NCBI GenBank assembly: GCA_031553855.1
Contig: JAVBKW010000010.1
Span: forward strand, 1 to 64,000
From: RACS-047 sp031553855
Lineage (GTDB): Bacteria > Bacillota > Clostridia > Christensenellales > Pumilibacteraceae
Length of the DNA: 64,000 nucleotides
Direction: 5' to 3'
In this document: piece after piece, positions 23,334 through 31,800 of the stretch
Numbering within the stretch: the first letter of the stretch is position 1
Layout of the letters: each line of letters starts with the position of its first letter
Program-made: the position numbers and the translations under genes
The notes under the pieces: model-generated
Database searches by the model: none
What the model was told of the DNA's origin: nothing
The model's input: the letters and a program-made list of their open reading frames with translations, nothing else

Positions 23334-24701
23334 ATGGAAAACGAAAAGAAAAATCCGCCCGCAAAAAAGAAAAAAGCGGGAACAAGGACGTGGGCGCTTG
23401 CAGCGGGAGCAGGGGTGTTTGCCCTCGTCCTGCTTGCGGGGGTGGTCGCATTATTTATCGACAACCTGAACGCTAAGCGCGAGCTTGAAAACATTTATGA
23501 GCGCACGTTTTATGAGCTGACGGACGCGACGTCGAACCTTGAAATGAGCTTGTCGAAAATGCTGGTCGCCACCGACGACGGGCAGTCGTCCGTTTTGTCT
23601 ATGGACGTCTACCGCAACGCCGAAACCGCGCTCGACGCCATCACAAGGCTGCCCTTGCAGCGCGTAGACGTTGAGGGCGCGGAAAAGTTTTTCAATCAGG
23701 TCGGCGATTTTTCTATGAGCTTTAATAAAAATGCGGCATACGGGAAAGACTCAAGCGCATACCGCGATAAATTAGAAGACCTTTACATCGTCGCAAGGAA
23801 CATCAATCAGGCGGTTTTAGCCGAAGGCGAGGAACTGAGGGGCAACGGCTTCAATTATACGGCGATGCTGGGGATGCGCTACAAAAGAGCTAAAACCGCC
23901 AAAGCTGGCGAGGGCGCAAATTCGGAAAATTCCTACCAGTCGGTCGAGTACCCCGAGCTTATTTACGACGGCCCTTTTTCCGACAGCACTTCTAAAAGAT
24001 GCTATAAAGCACTTGAAAATCTTGAGGAAATATCCTACGAACAGGCTTGCCAAAAAATTGCAAAGATGATTCCCTACGACGTAAATTCGTTTGAAAACGC
24101 AGGTTTAAGCGGAGGAATGGCTCCCTCGTACCAGATTTTGTTTGATACGGCTGCGGGGCAAATGCACAGCGCCGTCACTAAAAGCGGGGGGCATATTTTA
24201 AACTGCGCACTCTATCGCCCTATCGGCGATATCACGCTAAACGAAGAGGGCGCAAAAGCAAAGGCTAAGGAATATGCCGCAAAACTCGGTTTTAACGTCG
24301 AGCCTGTATGGTATAATTCATCCGAAGGCATAGCTGTCGTTAATCTTGCGCCTATTAAGAACGAGATAGTTTACTACACTGATCTTGTGAAAATAAAGGT
24401 CGCCCTCGACGACGGCAGTTTTTTAGGCTCCGAGGCAAACGGTTTTTGTATGAATAATTGCGAGCGCGCTTACACGGTTTCGATGACGCCCGATTCCGCA
24501 AAATCAGTACTGCCTAAGTTTTTGACGGTTAATTCGGTAAGGCTTGCGGTAGTACCCGATAACGAGAAAGAGGTCCTCACATACGAGATCGCCGCCGAGT
24601 ATAAGGGGCTGGACTACTTTATTTACGTGGACGCTGCAAACGGCAGGCAAGTGAACATTATGCGCGTTATAGACTCCGAGCAGGGGAAAATGAGTGTTTA
24701 A
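23334..24701 (+). CDS. ypeB: Germination protein YpeB
   Basis: A 455-residue protein. One N-terminal membrane helix (residues about 20-43) follows a Lys-rich start. An extracytoplasmic region follows, with a coiled stretch near residues 45-100 and PepSY-type repeats (residues about 220-440; ITLNEEGAKAKAKEYAAKLG and MTPDSAKSVLPKFL). YpeB is needed for SleB stability and localisation in the spore. The start at 23334 is set by AAAGGAGAAA; an open frame extending to 23094 runs through the dispersed repeats and is rejected. Confidence 0.92.
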   Translation: MENEKKNPPAKKKKAGTRTWALAAGAGVFALVLLAGVVALFIDNLNAKRELENIYERTFYELTDATSNLEMSLSKMLVATDDGQSSVLSMDVYRNAETALDAITRLPLQRVDVEGAEKFFNQVGDFSMSFNKNAAYGKDSSAYRDKLEDLYIVARNINQAVLAEGEELRGNGFNYTAMLGMRYKRAKTAKAGEGANSENSYQSVEYPELIYDGPFSDSTSKRCYKALENLEEISYEQACQKIAKMIPYDVNSFENAGLSGGMAPSYQILFDTAAGQMHSAVTKSGGHILNCALYRPIGDITLNEEGAKAKAKEYAAKLGFNVEPVWYNSSEGIAVVNLAPIKNEIVYYTDLVKIKVALDDGSFLGSEANGFCMNNCERAYTVSMTPDSAKSVLPKFLTVNSVRLAVVPDNEKEVLTYEIAAEYKGLDYFIYVDAANGRQVNIMRVIDSEQGKMSV

Positions 24702-24777
24702 AGCGCAAGGATTTAGCAGGATTTATTAATAATAATTTGAACAGTTTTTGTAATAGTGTTTGAATATAATTTTTTAA

Positions 24778-24812
24778 GCAAAACGGCTGCCGGATTTTGG
24801 CGGCCGTTTTGC
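24778..24812. terminator. Strong hairpin after ypeB
   Basis: GCAAAACGGCTGCC (24778-24791) pairs with GGCGGCCGTTTTGC (24799-24812) with one mismatch. On the minus strand it is followed by a T-run, so it may act mainly on antisense transcription. Confidence 0.5.
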
Positions 24813-24869
24813 AAGCGTCCGCTGCTTAATTGTTTTAAAGTAACCGGATCAACGATGACAACGGGACGT

Positions 24870-24899
24870 TTGACATTTTATAATGAAACAGGATATAAT
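24870..24899 (+). promoter_or_regulatory. Promoter of trxB
   Basis: TTGACA (24870-24875), an 18-base spacer, TATAAT (24894-24899); a short leader with GAAGGAAG follows. Confidence 0.7.
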
Positions 24900-24922
24900 G
24901 GTAAACGAAGGAAGTGGTTTTT

Positions 24923-25804
24923 ATGCAAAAGTTTGACGTTATAATAATCGGCGCGGGTATGGCGGGGCTTACGGCCGCGATTTATTGCGCAAGGGCGAAT
25001 AAAAGTGCGGCAATAATAGAAAAAAATGTGCCGGGCGGCCAGATACTCACTACGCCCGACGTTCAGAATTATCCGGGTTTTGAGTCGGTGTCGGGGTATG
25101 AGCTGACGGATAAGGTGCGGGCGCAGGCGGAAGCTTTGGGGGCGCAGCTTATTTATGATAATATAACCGCGTTCGATTTAACTAAAAAAGAGAAAACCGT
25201 TACGGGGCTGTCGGATACCTATTCCGCTAACGCCGTTATTTTGGCTATGGGCTCTCAAAGTAAAACCCTCGGCTTAAAAAACGAGGCAGAGCTTACAGGA
25301 AGCGGAGTCAGCTATTGCGCAACATGCGACGGCGCGTTCTTTAAAAACAAGGCCGTTTTAGTGGCAGGCTCCGGCAAAACGGCGGTAAACGATGTGAATT
25401 ACCTGGCACCCATAGCAAGCAAAGTGTATATACTGGATAATAAACGGCTGCCGGATTTTGAGCAGAAAAACGTTGAAAAACTGCCCGATTCCGTAATTAC
25501 CGAGCTTATAGGCGCGCCGCTTGAAAAGGTGCGGATAAAAACGCCGGACGGCGAAAAGGTCCTTGATATAAACGGGCTTTTTGTCGCGGCGGGATATTCA
25601 CCGTCCACGTTTTTAGTCAAAGACGCCGTCGAGCTGAACGAAAAGGGCTATATAGTTACGGACGAGAATATGCGGACTAATGTAAGCGGCGTATTTGCGG
25701 CGGGCGATATCCGCGAAAAAAGCCTGCGCCAGCTTGTGACTGCCGCAGGCGACGGAGCGGTCGCCGCCCAGTCCGCAGTCAAATTTTTAGCGCAAAAAAA
25801 TTAA
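24923..25804 (+). CDS. trxB: Thioredoxin reductase (NADPH-type flavoprotein)
   Basis: A 293-residue protein. FAD motif IGAGMAGLTAAIYCARA at residues 10-26. Redox CxxC in SYCATCDGAFF near 131-141. A second dinucleotide motif ALVAGSGKTAVND (VLVAGSGKTA) and the C-terminal FAAGDIREKSLRQLVTAAGDG flavin motif follow. The NAD(P)H motif has GSGKTA instead of the usual GGGxSA, a noticeable change. It reduces thioredoxin in the cytosol. ATG 24923 is preferred over a GTG nine bases upstream because of the GAAGGAAG site. Confidence 0.9.
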   Translation: MQKFDVIIIGAGMAGLTAAIYCARANKSAAIIEKNVPGGQILTTPDVQNYPGFESVSGYELTDKVRAQAEALGAQLIYDNITAFDLTKKEKTVTGLSDTYSANAVILAMGSQSKTLGLKNEAELTGSGVSYCATCDGAFFKNKAVLVAGSGKTAVNDVNYLAPIASKVYILDNKRLPDFEQKNVEKLPDSVITELIGAPLEKVRIKTPDGEKVLDINGLFVAAGYSPSTFLVKDAVELNEKGYIVTDENMRTNVSGVFAAGDIREKSLRQLVTAAGDGAVAAQSAVKFLAQKN

Positions 25805-25893
25805 AAACCCCGCGTTAAAATGCGTGCAAAAAATTATTATTTATGCTAAAATATTTTTGAATAAAAGAGAGGGAGGTAAAAATAAAACCGTTT

Positions 25894-25953
25894 ATGGATG
25901 ACTATCCGAGTAGAACGAAATTTTTTTACTGTGTCCCCGGGGGCGGAAACTGA
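25894..25953 (+). CDS. Possible 19-codon leader peptide before corA
   Basis: ATG at 25894 to TGA at 25951-25953 encodes MDDYPSRTKFFYCVPGGGN. A purine-rich GGGAGG lies 17 bases upstream, farther than ideal. Its 3' half overlaps a GC-rich hairpin (CGGAAACT with AGTTTCGGGG, about 25943-25975) followed by a T-run. This arrangement would suit translational attenuation of the magnesium transporter downstream. Weak evidence; it may be chance. Confidence 0.25.
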   Translation: MDDYPSRTKFFYCVPGGGN

Positions 25954-26016
25954 TCTCCTTTTTAGTTTCGGGGCGCAAATTTTTTACAAACGCTCACGAA
26001 AATGGAGGAAGAAACA

Positions 26017-26955
26017 ATGATAAGCTCATATGCCATGAAAAAAGGCTCCAGGGAGTTAATACATCTTCAAGGTGCGGAAGAACACTGCTGGATCCATCTT
26101 GAAAATCCGTCGGATAAAGAAATTGAAGACGTTTCGCTCAAAACCGGCGTTTCCGACGAAATGCTCAAAGCCGCGCTCGACGAAGAGGAGCGGGCGCGTA
26201 TCGAGGTCGAGGGCGGCAACACCCTGATCATTATCGATATACCTATTATTAACGACGATTCGGAGTGGTACGTTTATTCGACGCTGCCGCTGGCCATTAT
26301 CCAAACCGAAAAATATTTTATTACCGTTTGTTTGAAAGAAACATCGGTCATCGCCGACTTTGTTAAAGGCCGCGTGCGCAATTTTGACATTAATAAACGC
26401 ACAAGGTTTCTCTATCAAATGCTGTACTTAAACGCGATAAAGTTTCTGCATTGCCTCAAGCAGATCGACAAAACGAGTAACCGCGTCCAGCAGAGCCTGC
26501 ACCGGTCGATGAAAAACAAGGAGCTTATTCAGCTTCTCGACCTTGAAAAAGCGCTCGTTTATTTTTCCACCTCGCTCAATTCCAACCAGATAGTTATCGA
26601 CCGCCTTCGCCTTGTGACGGCAATCCGCCATTACGAAGAGGATAAGGAAATTTTGGACGACGTTATAATCGAGAATAAGCAGGCCATAGAAATGGCGACT
26701 ATCTACCGCGATATTATGAGCGGCACGATGGACGCTTTTGCCTCCGTTATTTCAAACAACCAAAACATCGTAATGAAGTTCTTGACTGCAATCACGATTT
26801 GCCTTACTATCCCTACGGTCATCGCCTCGCTCTGGGGAATGAACGTACCCGTTCCCTTTCAGAACAGTCCTTTAGGGTTTTTGATAATAGTCATTTCGAT
26901 AGTCGCTATTATTATCCCCGTTATCATTTTAATGATAAAGAAAAATATGTTCTAG
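26017..26955 (+). CDS. corA: CorA-family magnesium transporter
   Basis: A 312-residue protein. A cytoplasmic alpha/beta domain and long helices occupy residues 1-245. Two C-terminal membrane helices are separated by the invariant GMN motif (LWGMNVPVPFQNSP), ending in a basic tail. CorA proteins form pentameric Mg2+ channels in the membrane. The ATG at 26017 is chosen because GGAGGAAG precedes it by a good distance; the ATG at 26002 overlaps that site. The upstream region may contain a leader peptide and hairpin. Confidence 0.9.
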   Translation: MISSYAMKKGSRELIHLQGAEEHCWIHLENPSDKEIEDVSLKTGVSDEMLKAALDEEERARIEVEGGNTLIIIDIPIINDDSEWYVYSTLPLAIIQTEKYFITVCLKETSVIADFVKGRVRNFDINKRTRFLYQMLYLNAIKFLHCLKQIDKTSNRVQQSLHRSMKNKELIQLLDLEKALVYFSTSLNSNQIVIDRLRLVTAIRHYEEDKEILDDVIIENKQAIEMATIYRDIMSGTMDAFASVISNNQNIVMKFLTAITICLTIPTVIASLWGMNVPVPFQNSPLGFLIIVISIVAIIIPVIILMIKKNMF

Positions 26956-27081
26956 CTGCGCATTAACAAGAACTAAAACGGCATAATGACAAATTCCCTA
27001 ACGGTAAATGTCAGATGCCGCAAGAGAATAATGTTAAATTCCGTGGCGTAAGAAAACTCACGAGATCACAAAAAACGATTT

Positions 27082-28587
27082 TTAAGTTTTGACCGTAATG
27101 TCTTTCATTTTATTTACTTTTAGTTTAAAGTCGGCGGAGGCCTGTTCTAAAGTGAGCAGCAGCCCGCCGCTTTTTTTTGCGGTTTTAAAGTGTTTGCAAA
27201 GAGCCCAAACTCCGTCGATGAAAACTTCGATATTTTGATTGCGGCAGAAAACGCATACATTATAGGTTTTTCCGTATTCAAGCGGCAGTTTTTTATAGTC
27301 GAACTCACGTTCTGCTCCGCCGTTCACGATATCGCCGCAAGCTAAGCCGAAGCCCTCACAGGTGCGGTAATAGAGAAGCTCCGCGGCTATAGCAGAGTTT
27401 TCAAAATCCAGATAAACGCAAACCGCCTTGCCGTCCGTTTTGTCGTGCCACAGCGCAAGCCCGGCTTTTTTGCCGCGGGAAACGGTAATATCGCAGTCTA
27501 TGATTGCCGCGCTTGTTTGGCCAACGGGCAGGGCGCTCGCGTAAATATAGTTTTCTCCGTAAAATATATCTTGATTTTGCGTCCATTTACCGTTATCGCA
27601 AGGTATAGTCTCTTTTTGTGCGACGGCGGTTTTTTTGCCGCTATAATTACTTAGTGAAGGGTAGAGCTCAAGCGTCAGATCGCCGGAATCAGACGCCTTG
27701 ATTTCTTTTGGAAGCGCAAGAGAGGGGCGCGGGGCGGTGATATGGTGGTATAGGACCCGTTTATTTTTATTGTCCGTATATGTGCGCGCAGCCCATGCGC
27801 ACTGCCTGTTGTTTGCGCTTCCGGCAAGCAAAAAGTCATCCGGAGTAATAAACTTTTGCAAAGCCTCGTCGTAGCGCATATAAAAAGTGCCTGCCGCGCC
27901 TTTGCGCGCGCTTGTGTCGATACTTCTTTGCCCGCCCCAGGCATGGTCTAAAAAGGTCACGTATTTATTGCCGTTTAAATCAAAGCAGTCGGGGCATTCC
28001 GCGTATTTGACCAATTTGCCCGTATCGGCTAAAGGCTCAAGATATTCAAAATTTATAAAATCCCGGGTACGGACGGAAGCTATGCACGAACCGGTCGAAT
28101 CCGGTTCAAAATTTACGCGCCTTGCGCATAAGCACAGATAATACCAGCCGTCCTTTACGCAGTATAGCTGAGGGTCGCGCCATGCCGTGTGCATAAACCA
28201 ATCGCGCTCTGAAGGGATATCCGAATAAATTTTTCCGTCCGCCTTCAAAACGGGATTTGAGCCGTATTCTTGCCAATCGATGAGGTTCTCAGAAGTAAAC
28301 AGGCCGTAAACCTGCTGCTTGCTTTTCCCGTCGAGCGAGCCGCAAAGCATCTTAAACTCATTTTCCGCAGTCTTTACAATGCAGCCGGTTAAAATCAGTC
28401 CGGCCCCGTTCCACGACCCGTTCCCGCCCGGGAATGCAAGCTTTTTATGTTCTGTAAATTTCACGAAGTCTTTCGTTGAAATATGACCCAGCGCGCCGCC
28501 GCACAAATAGAAAATATGGCAAAGCCCGTTCTCCTCTATCACTGTGCAATCCCACATATTATCAGGTTTTTTTGGCTGAAACAACAT
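27082..28587 (-). CDS. GH32-like glycoside hydrolase (beta-fructosidase superfamily)
   Basis: A 501-residue protein. A five-blade beta-propeller occupies residues 1-320, with WRDPQL (transition-state Asp of the RDP motif, about residue 137) and AECPD (acid/base Glu of the EC motif, about residue 192). The nucleophile would be the Asp in NMWDCTVIEENG near residue 13. A C-terminal beta-sandwich (330-495) is typical of GH32. No signal peptide, so it acts inside the cell on fructosides or related sugars taken up by transport. No transporter is adjacent. GH43 or GH68 relatives share the fold and cannot be excluded. Confidence 0.75.
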   Translation of the reverse strand: MLFQPKKPDNMWDCTVIEENGLCHIFYLCGGALGHISTKDFVKFTEHKKLAFPGGNGSWNGAGLILTGCIVKTAENEFKMLCGSLDGKSKQQVYGLFTSENLIDWQEYGSNPVLKADGKIYSDIPSERDWFMHTAWRDPQLYCVKDGWYYLCLCARRVNFEPDSTGSCIASVRTRDFINFEYLEPLADTGKLVKYAECPDCFDLNGNKYVTFLDHAWGGQRSIDTSARKGAAGTFYMRYDEALQKFITPDDFLLAGSANNRQCAWAARTYTDNKNKRVLYHHITAPRPSLALPKEIKASDSGDLTLELYPSLSNYSGKKTAVAQKETIPCDNGKWTQNQDIFYGENYIYASALPVGQTSAAIIDCDITVSRGKKAGLALWHDKTDGKAVCVYLDFENSAIAAELLYYRTCEGFGLACGDIVNGGAEREFDYKKLPLEYGKTYNVCVFCRNQNIEVFIDGVWALCKHFKTAKKSGGLLLTLEQASADFKLKVNKMKDITVKT

Positions 28588-28753
28588 ACCTATCCCTCAC
28601 TTTTTATAACATTCATATCATTTACTGACTTTAAAAAATCATACCACAGACGAGCAAAAATATCAAATAAATTGCGCCGCTTACTTTTACGGTGGGGGTT
28701 TGTTATTTTCCAATACTCTTTATGTTGTTACTTTTTTTCAAGGAATAGTTCTC

Positions 28754-28782
28754 TTGATTTTCATTTAGGGATTTGGTATAAT
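28754..28782 (+). promoter_or_regulatory. Promoter of the DUF1016 nuclease gene
   Basis: TTGATT (28754-28759), 17 bases, TATAAT (28777-28782), with a leader of about 22 bases before the ATG at 28811. Confidence 0.7.
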
Positions 28783-28810
28783 AAAACTATAAATCTTAGG
28801 ATGATAAACA

Positions 28811-29905
28811 ATGAATAAAAAAGTAGATGGAAAGGTAATCACTGTTGCTGAAGATGCGCTGCTTATAAAGATAGCTGAAATAATTGAATCTCGAAAATAT
28901 CGTGCGGGAGCTTATGCCAATCGCGAGGTCACTCTTATGTATTGGGAAATCGGCCGCTATATCAACACTAATGTTCTGGGAAATAAGCGCGCTGAATACG
29001 GCAAAAATATAGTGTCGGAGCTGGCGACACAATTAGTTTTCAATTATGGCAAATCGTTCGATATGCAAAACTTGCGACGAATGATGCGCTTTGCAGAAAA
29101 GTTTAGCGATATAGAAATTGTATCGGAGCTGGCGACGCAATTGAGTTGGACTCATTTTACCGAGCTTTTGACGATAGAAACTGATGATGCGAGATTATAC
29201 TATGCAAATGATGCAGCTAAAAGACATTTAGGCACAAAAGAGCTTCGCAGACAAATATCCCGTAAAACTTATGAAAGACAAGAAATTGCTAACGCTGGAC
29301 TAAGCGAGTCTACAATACTGCCGTTTAATGTTTTCAAAGATCCTTATCTTTTAGATACTCTAGGCCTCAAAGATAATTACCTCGAAGCCGATTTGGAGAA
29401 AGCTATTTTATCAGGGCTGGAAGCTTTTATTCTGGAGTTCGGACATGGCTTTACTTTCGTGGAACGACAAAAACGTATGACGATTGACGGCGACGATTTT
29501 GCACTTGACTTGTTGTTTTATCATCGGATCCTAAAACGTCTAGTTGCAGTAGAATTAAAAATCGGTCGCTTTAAGCCACAATATAAAGGTCAGATGGAGT
29601 TGTATCTGAAATGGCTCAATAAATATGAGCGGACTGAAGGCGAAGAATCTCCGATTGGTATAATTCTTTGCACCACAGCCAGCAGAGAACAAGTAGAGCT
29701 TCTCGAACTGGATAAGTCCGGTATCGCAGTTGCAGAGTATTGGACGGCATTTCCTCCCAAAGCCGAGTTTGAAAAGAAAATTCAAGAGATCCTCGACGAA
29801 GCAAACGAAAGGCTCGAGAGAAAAAAACTCTTGCCTGGCGGGAAAAACCTCAAGCGGATAGAATACTTTTTAGAACTGAAAGATGATGAAGATAGTTTTA
29901 AATAA
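28811..29905 (+). CDS. DUF1016/YhcG-type PDDEXK nuclease protein
   Basis: A 364-residue protein. The N-terminal DUF1016 helical region (residues 15-160) contains YWEIGRYI and RRMMRFAEKF. The C-terminal PDDEXK core is about 200-330, with DDFALDLLFYHRIL and VAVELKIG giving the Asp and Glu-x-Lys of the active site. Proteins of this family are found beside restriction systems and in defence islands; their role is not settled. Here it is a lone gene with its own promoter, next to tRNA-end duplications, so it was probably acquired. An upstream HTH or methylase partner is absent. Confidence 0.85.
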   Translation: MNKKVDGKVITVAEDALLIKIAEIIESRKYRAGAYANREVTLMYWEIGRYINTNVLGNKRAEYGKNIVSELATQLVFNYGKSFDMQNLRRMMRFAEKFSDIEIVSELATQLSWTHFTELLTIETDDARLYYANDAAKRHLGTKELRRQISRKTYERQEIANAGLSESTILPFNVFKDPYLLDTLGLKDNYLEADLEKAILSGLEAFILEFGHGFTFVERQKRMTIDGDDFALDLLFYHRILKRLVAVELKIGRFKPQYKGQMELYLKWLNKYERTEGEESPIGIILCTTASREQVELLELDKSGIAVAEYWTAFPPKAEFEKKIQEILDEANERLERKKLLPGGKNLKRIEYFLELKDDEDSFK

Positions 29906-29949
29906 CCCGTCATTAAGGTTTCGCTTTAAATAAACATATCCAATGCTCA

Positions 29950-29991
29950 TTTTCGTCCTCTCAGGGTTCGAATCCCATCAGACACGTAAAA
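29950..29991. repeat. tRNA T-arm-like direct repeat, copy 1
   Basis: Contains CAGGGTTCGAATCCCATC, the consensus T-arm of a tRNA, but no tRNA body is upstream. An identical block, except for one base, occurs at 30260-30301. Confidence 0.7.
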
Positions 29992-29993
29992 GG

Positions 29994-30119
29994 GGCTGTC
30001 TCAATAAGGGGCCATTTACGGGCTACGTACGGCAAAACGACTCAATCGAGTACGTCTATGTACACTCAATCGTCGTTTTGCCGTCTGTTGCCCGTCTCTA
30101 ACCCCTTCTTGAAACAGCC
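29994..30119. repeat. 126-bp palindromic element with 18-bp inverted ends
   Basis: The left end GGCTGTCTCAATAAGGGG (29994-30011) and the right end (30102-30119, reverse GGCTGTTTCAAGAAGGGG) match at 16 of 18 positions. Inside, ACGGCAAAACGAC is inverted again near 30072-30084. The left part recurs at about 48802-48840. Confidence 0.65.
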
Positions 30120-30143
30120 TGCTAACACAAGAAACAAGAAAAA

Positions 30144-30185
30144 AACCCCTGCTTTCGCAGAGGGTTTTGGCGCGCCCGAAGGGAT
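30144..30185. repeat. Duplicate of the tRNA-Arg 3' end and terminator
   Basis: 39 bases (30147-30185) are identical to 30305-30343, which covers the 3' end of tRNA-Arg plus the hairpin behind it. This is the form left by integration at a tRNA 3' end. Confidence 0.7.
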
Positions 30186-30259
30186 AGCTGCGCGGCACAG
30201 CCGCTTGCCTCAAAGCTAAAAACAGCGCACAGTGCTGTTTTTACGGCTTACGCCGTCGC

Positions 30260-30301
30260 TTTTCGCCCTCTCAGGGTTCGAATCCCATCAGACACGTAAA
30301 A
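30260..30301. repeat. tRNA T-arm-like direct repeat, copy 2
   Basis: Matches 29950-29991 with one difference and abuts the terminator of tRNA-Arg. Confidence 0.7.
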
Positions 30302-30303
30302 AC

Positions 30304-30326
30304 CCCCTGCTTTCGCAGAGGGTTTT
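30304..30326 (-). terminator. Terminator of tRNA-Arg
   Basis: On the minus strand ACCCTCTGC/GCAGGGGGT form a stem around GAAA, followed by TTTT. Confidence 0.6.
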
Positions 30327-30402
30327 GGCGCGCCCGAAGGGATTCGAACCCCAAGCCTTTGGTTCCGTAGACCAACGCTCTATCCAGTTGAGCTACGGGC
30401 GC
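30326..30402 (-). tRNA. tRNA-Arg (anticodon ACG), CCA encoded
   Basis: On the minus strand the 5' acceptor GCGCCCG (30402-30396) pairs with CGGGCGC (30336-30330). The D-arm begins AGCTCAACTGG, and the anticodon stem TTGGT/ACCAA encloses CTACGGA, so the anticodon is ACG. The T-arm is GGGGTTCGAATCCC. A discriminator G and encoded CCA follow (30329 down to 30326). All arms are complete. Confidence 0.95.
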
Positions 30403-30607
30403 ATATTTGAATTGTTAGAAGTTTATTGCTGACATATAAATTTTTTAGCAGCTTAATAAGTATAAAATAACGGCCGGTATTTGTCAACTGTTATTTGATA
30501 ATCTTGAAAATATCATATAAACAAGTACAGCAAAACATATACATCTATAACATTTATGGCGCATTTATTAAAATTACTGCAATTTTCATCTTAATTGACT
30601 ATATATG

Positions 30608-30636
30608 TTGACCTTATGAAAGATTTGCGCTACAAT
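30608..30636 (+). promoter_or_regulatory. Promoter giving a leaderless transcript (flavin reductase)
   Basis: TTGACC (30608-30613), 17 bases, TACAAT (30631-30636), then eight bases to the ATG at 30645. Confidence 0.7.
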
Positions 30637-30644
30637 ATTGATAT

Positions 30645-31457
30645 ATGGAAAAGGTCGAGTTCAAGGGCAGTACTCTTCTTGCGCCGCTGCCGCTTATAAT
30701 GGCGTCCTGCGGCAATATGGAAAGCTCTAATATTATAACTGTTGCCTGGGCGGGCATCACAAATTCAATGCCGCCCAAAGCGTATATTTCGGTCCGCAAG
30801 GAACGCTATTCCTACGATATCATAAAAAACAGCGGCGAATTTGTTATGAACCTTACCACCGCCTCATTGACTGCCGCGGCTGATTTTTGCGGATTCCGTT
30901 CGGGGCGCGATACCGATAAGTTCGCTCTTTGTAAGCTCACCAAAGAAAAGGCGAAAAAGACGGCTTGCCCGCTAATCGGCGAAAGCCCGCTTTCTATCGA
31001 ATGCCGCGTTACCGATATAATTCCTTTAGGCTCGCACGATATGTTTTTAGCCGACATCCTCTGCGTCAACGCCTCACCCTCTATTATCGACGAAAGCGGA
31101 AAACTGAGGTTCGATAAAGCGGGGCTTGCGGCGTTTGCCCACGGCGAATACTACGCGCTTGGCTTAAAGCTTGGCAAATTCGGTTATTCTATACAGAAAA
31201 AGAACACGGCGCTAATTAGTGAAAACGCGCGGCGCAGGGAGCCTAAAAGCGGGGCAACAGATAAGGTAAAGCAGTCCGGCACAGCTAAACGGCCGCAAAA
31301 AGGCGCGGAAGATTTAAAAAATACCCAAAAACCGCCGCAAAAAAGAGGCTCTACAGCTGCAAAAGACGCCCAAAAACCGCCGCAAAAAAATAAATACGGC
31401 GAAAAGCCTTCGGCAAAACAATATTTTAAAAACAGATCCGGCAAAAAACCGGAGTAA
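30645..31457 (+). CDS. Flavin reductase-like FMN-binding protein with a basic tail
   Basis: A 270-residue protein. Residues 1-180 form the split-barrel FMN-binding domain of the flavoredoxin family (PLPLIMASCGNMESSNIITVAWAG, then FVMNLTTASL and ADFCGFRSGRDTDKF). The last 80 residues are Lys/Gln/Pro-rich and low in complexity, with two QKPPQK copies and related segments. Such a tail is unusual in this family and may bind nucleic acid or another acidic partner. The start is set by a leaderless-type promoter. Confidence 0.8.
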   Translation: MEKVEFKGSTLLAPLPLIMASCGNMESSNIITVAWAGITNSMPPKAYISVRKERYSYDIIKNSGEFVMNLTTASLTAAADFCGFRSGRDTDKFALCKLTKEKAKKTACPLIGESPLSIECRVTDIIPLGSHDMFLADILCVNASPSIIDESGKLRFDKAGLAAFAHGEYYALGLKLGKFGYSIQKKNTALISENARRREPKSGATDKVKQSGTAKRPQKGAEDLKNTQKPPQKRGSTAAKDAQKPPQKNKYGEKPSAKQYFKNRSGKKPE

Positions 31458-31464
31458 GGAAGTT

Positions 31465-31740
31465 ATGGTTATGGATAAAAAAACGTATCTTATTATTATG
31501 AAGGTCATAACCGCGGTGTTGTTCTTTGTTGCGGTAGTGTTTATAATTATCGATACCTTCTATTTCAGCTGGACCGTTAAGTATCTCTATACGGTTTTTA
31601 TCGCGCTTGCCGCGGTGCTTCTTATAGTTTCCTCCGTTATCGAGCTTGTGCGTATGGAAAAGTACGTGAAAGAGATCGAGGGCGACGAACAGGCGGAAGA
31701 GCTGACGGAAGAAAAGAAAGACGAAAAAGCGGAACAATAA
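31465..31740 (+). CDS. Small two-helix membrane protein
   Basis: A 91-residue protein with two membrane helices (about residues 9-29 and 35-58) and an acidic, Glu/Lys-rich cytoplasmic tail. The ATG at 31465 follows AAGGAAG and lies seven bases after the flavin reductase gene, so the two are co-transcribed. No family recognised. Confidence 0.65.
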   Translation: MVMDKKTYLIIMKVITAVLFFVAVVFIIIDTFYFSWTVKYLYTVFIALAAVLLIVSSVIELVRMEKYVKEIEGDEQAEELTEEKKDEKAEQ

Positions 31741-31800
31741 AATTTTGCTGCCGTCAAATATAAATATAGAAAGATTTTAAGGTTGGGGGTAAAAGCTGTT

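Noticed and set aside
25850..26000. M-box magnesium riboswitch before corA
   Set aside because: The region is too short and lacks the conserved M-box helices and loops that I know; only a simple hairpin and a possible leader peptide are visible.
29950..29991. A complete tRNA gene
   Set aside because: Only a T-arm-like sequence is present; no acceptor, D-arm or anticodon arm can be built upstream or on the other strand.
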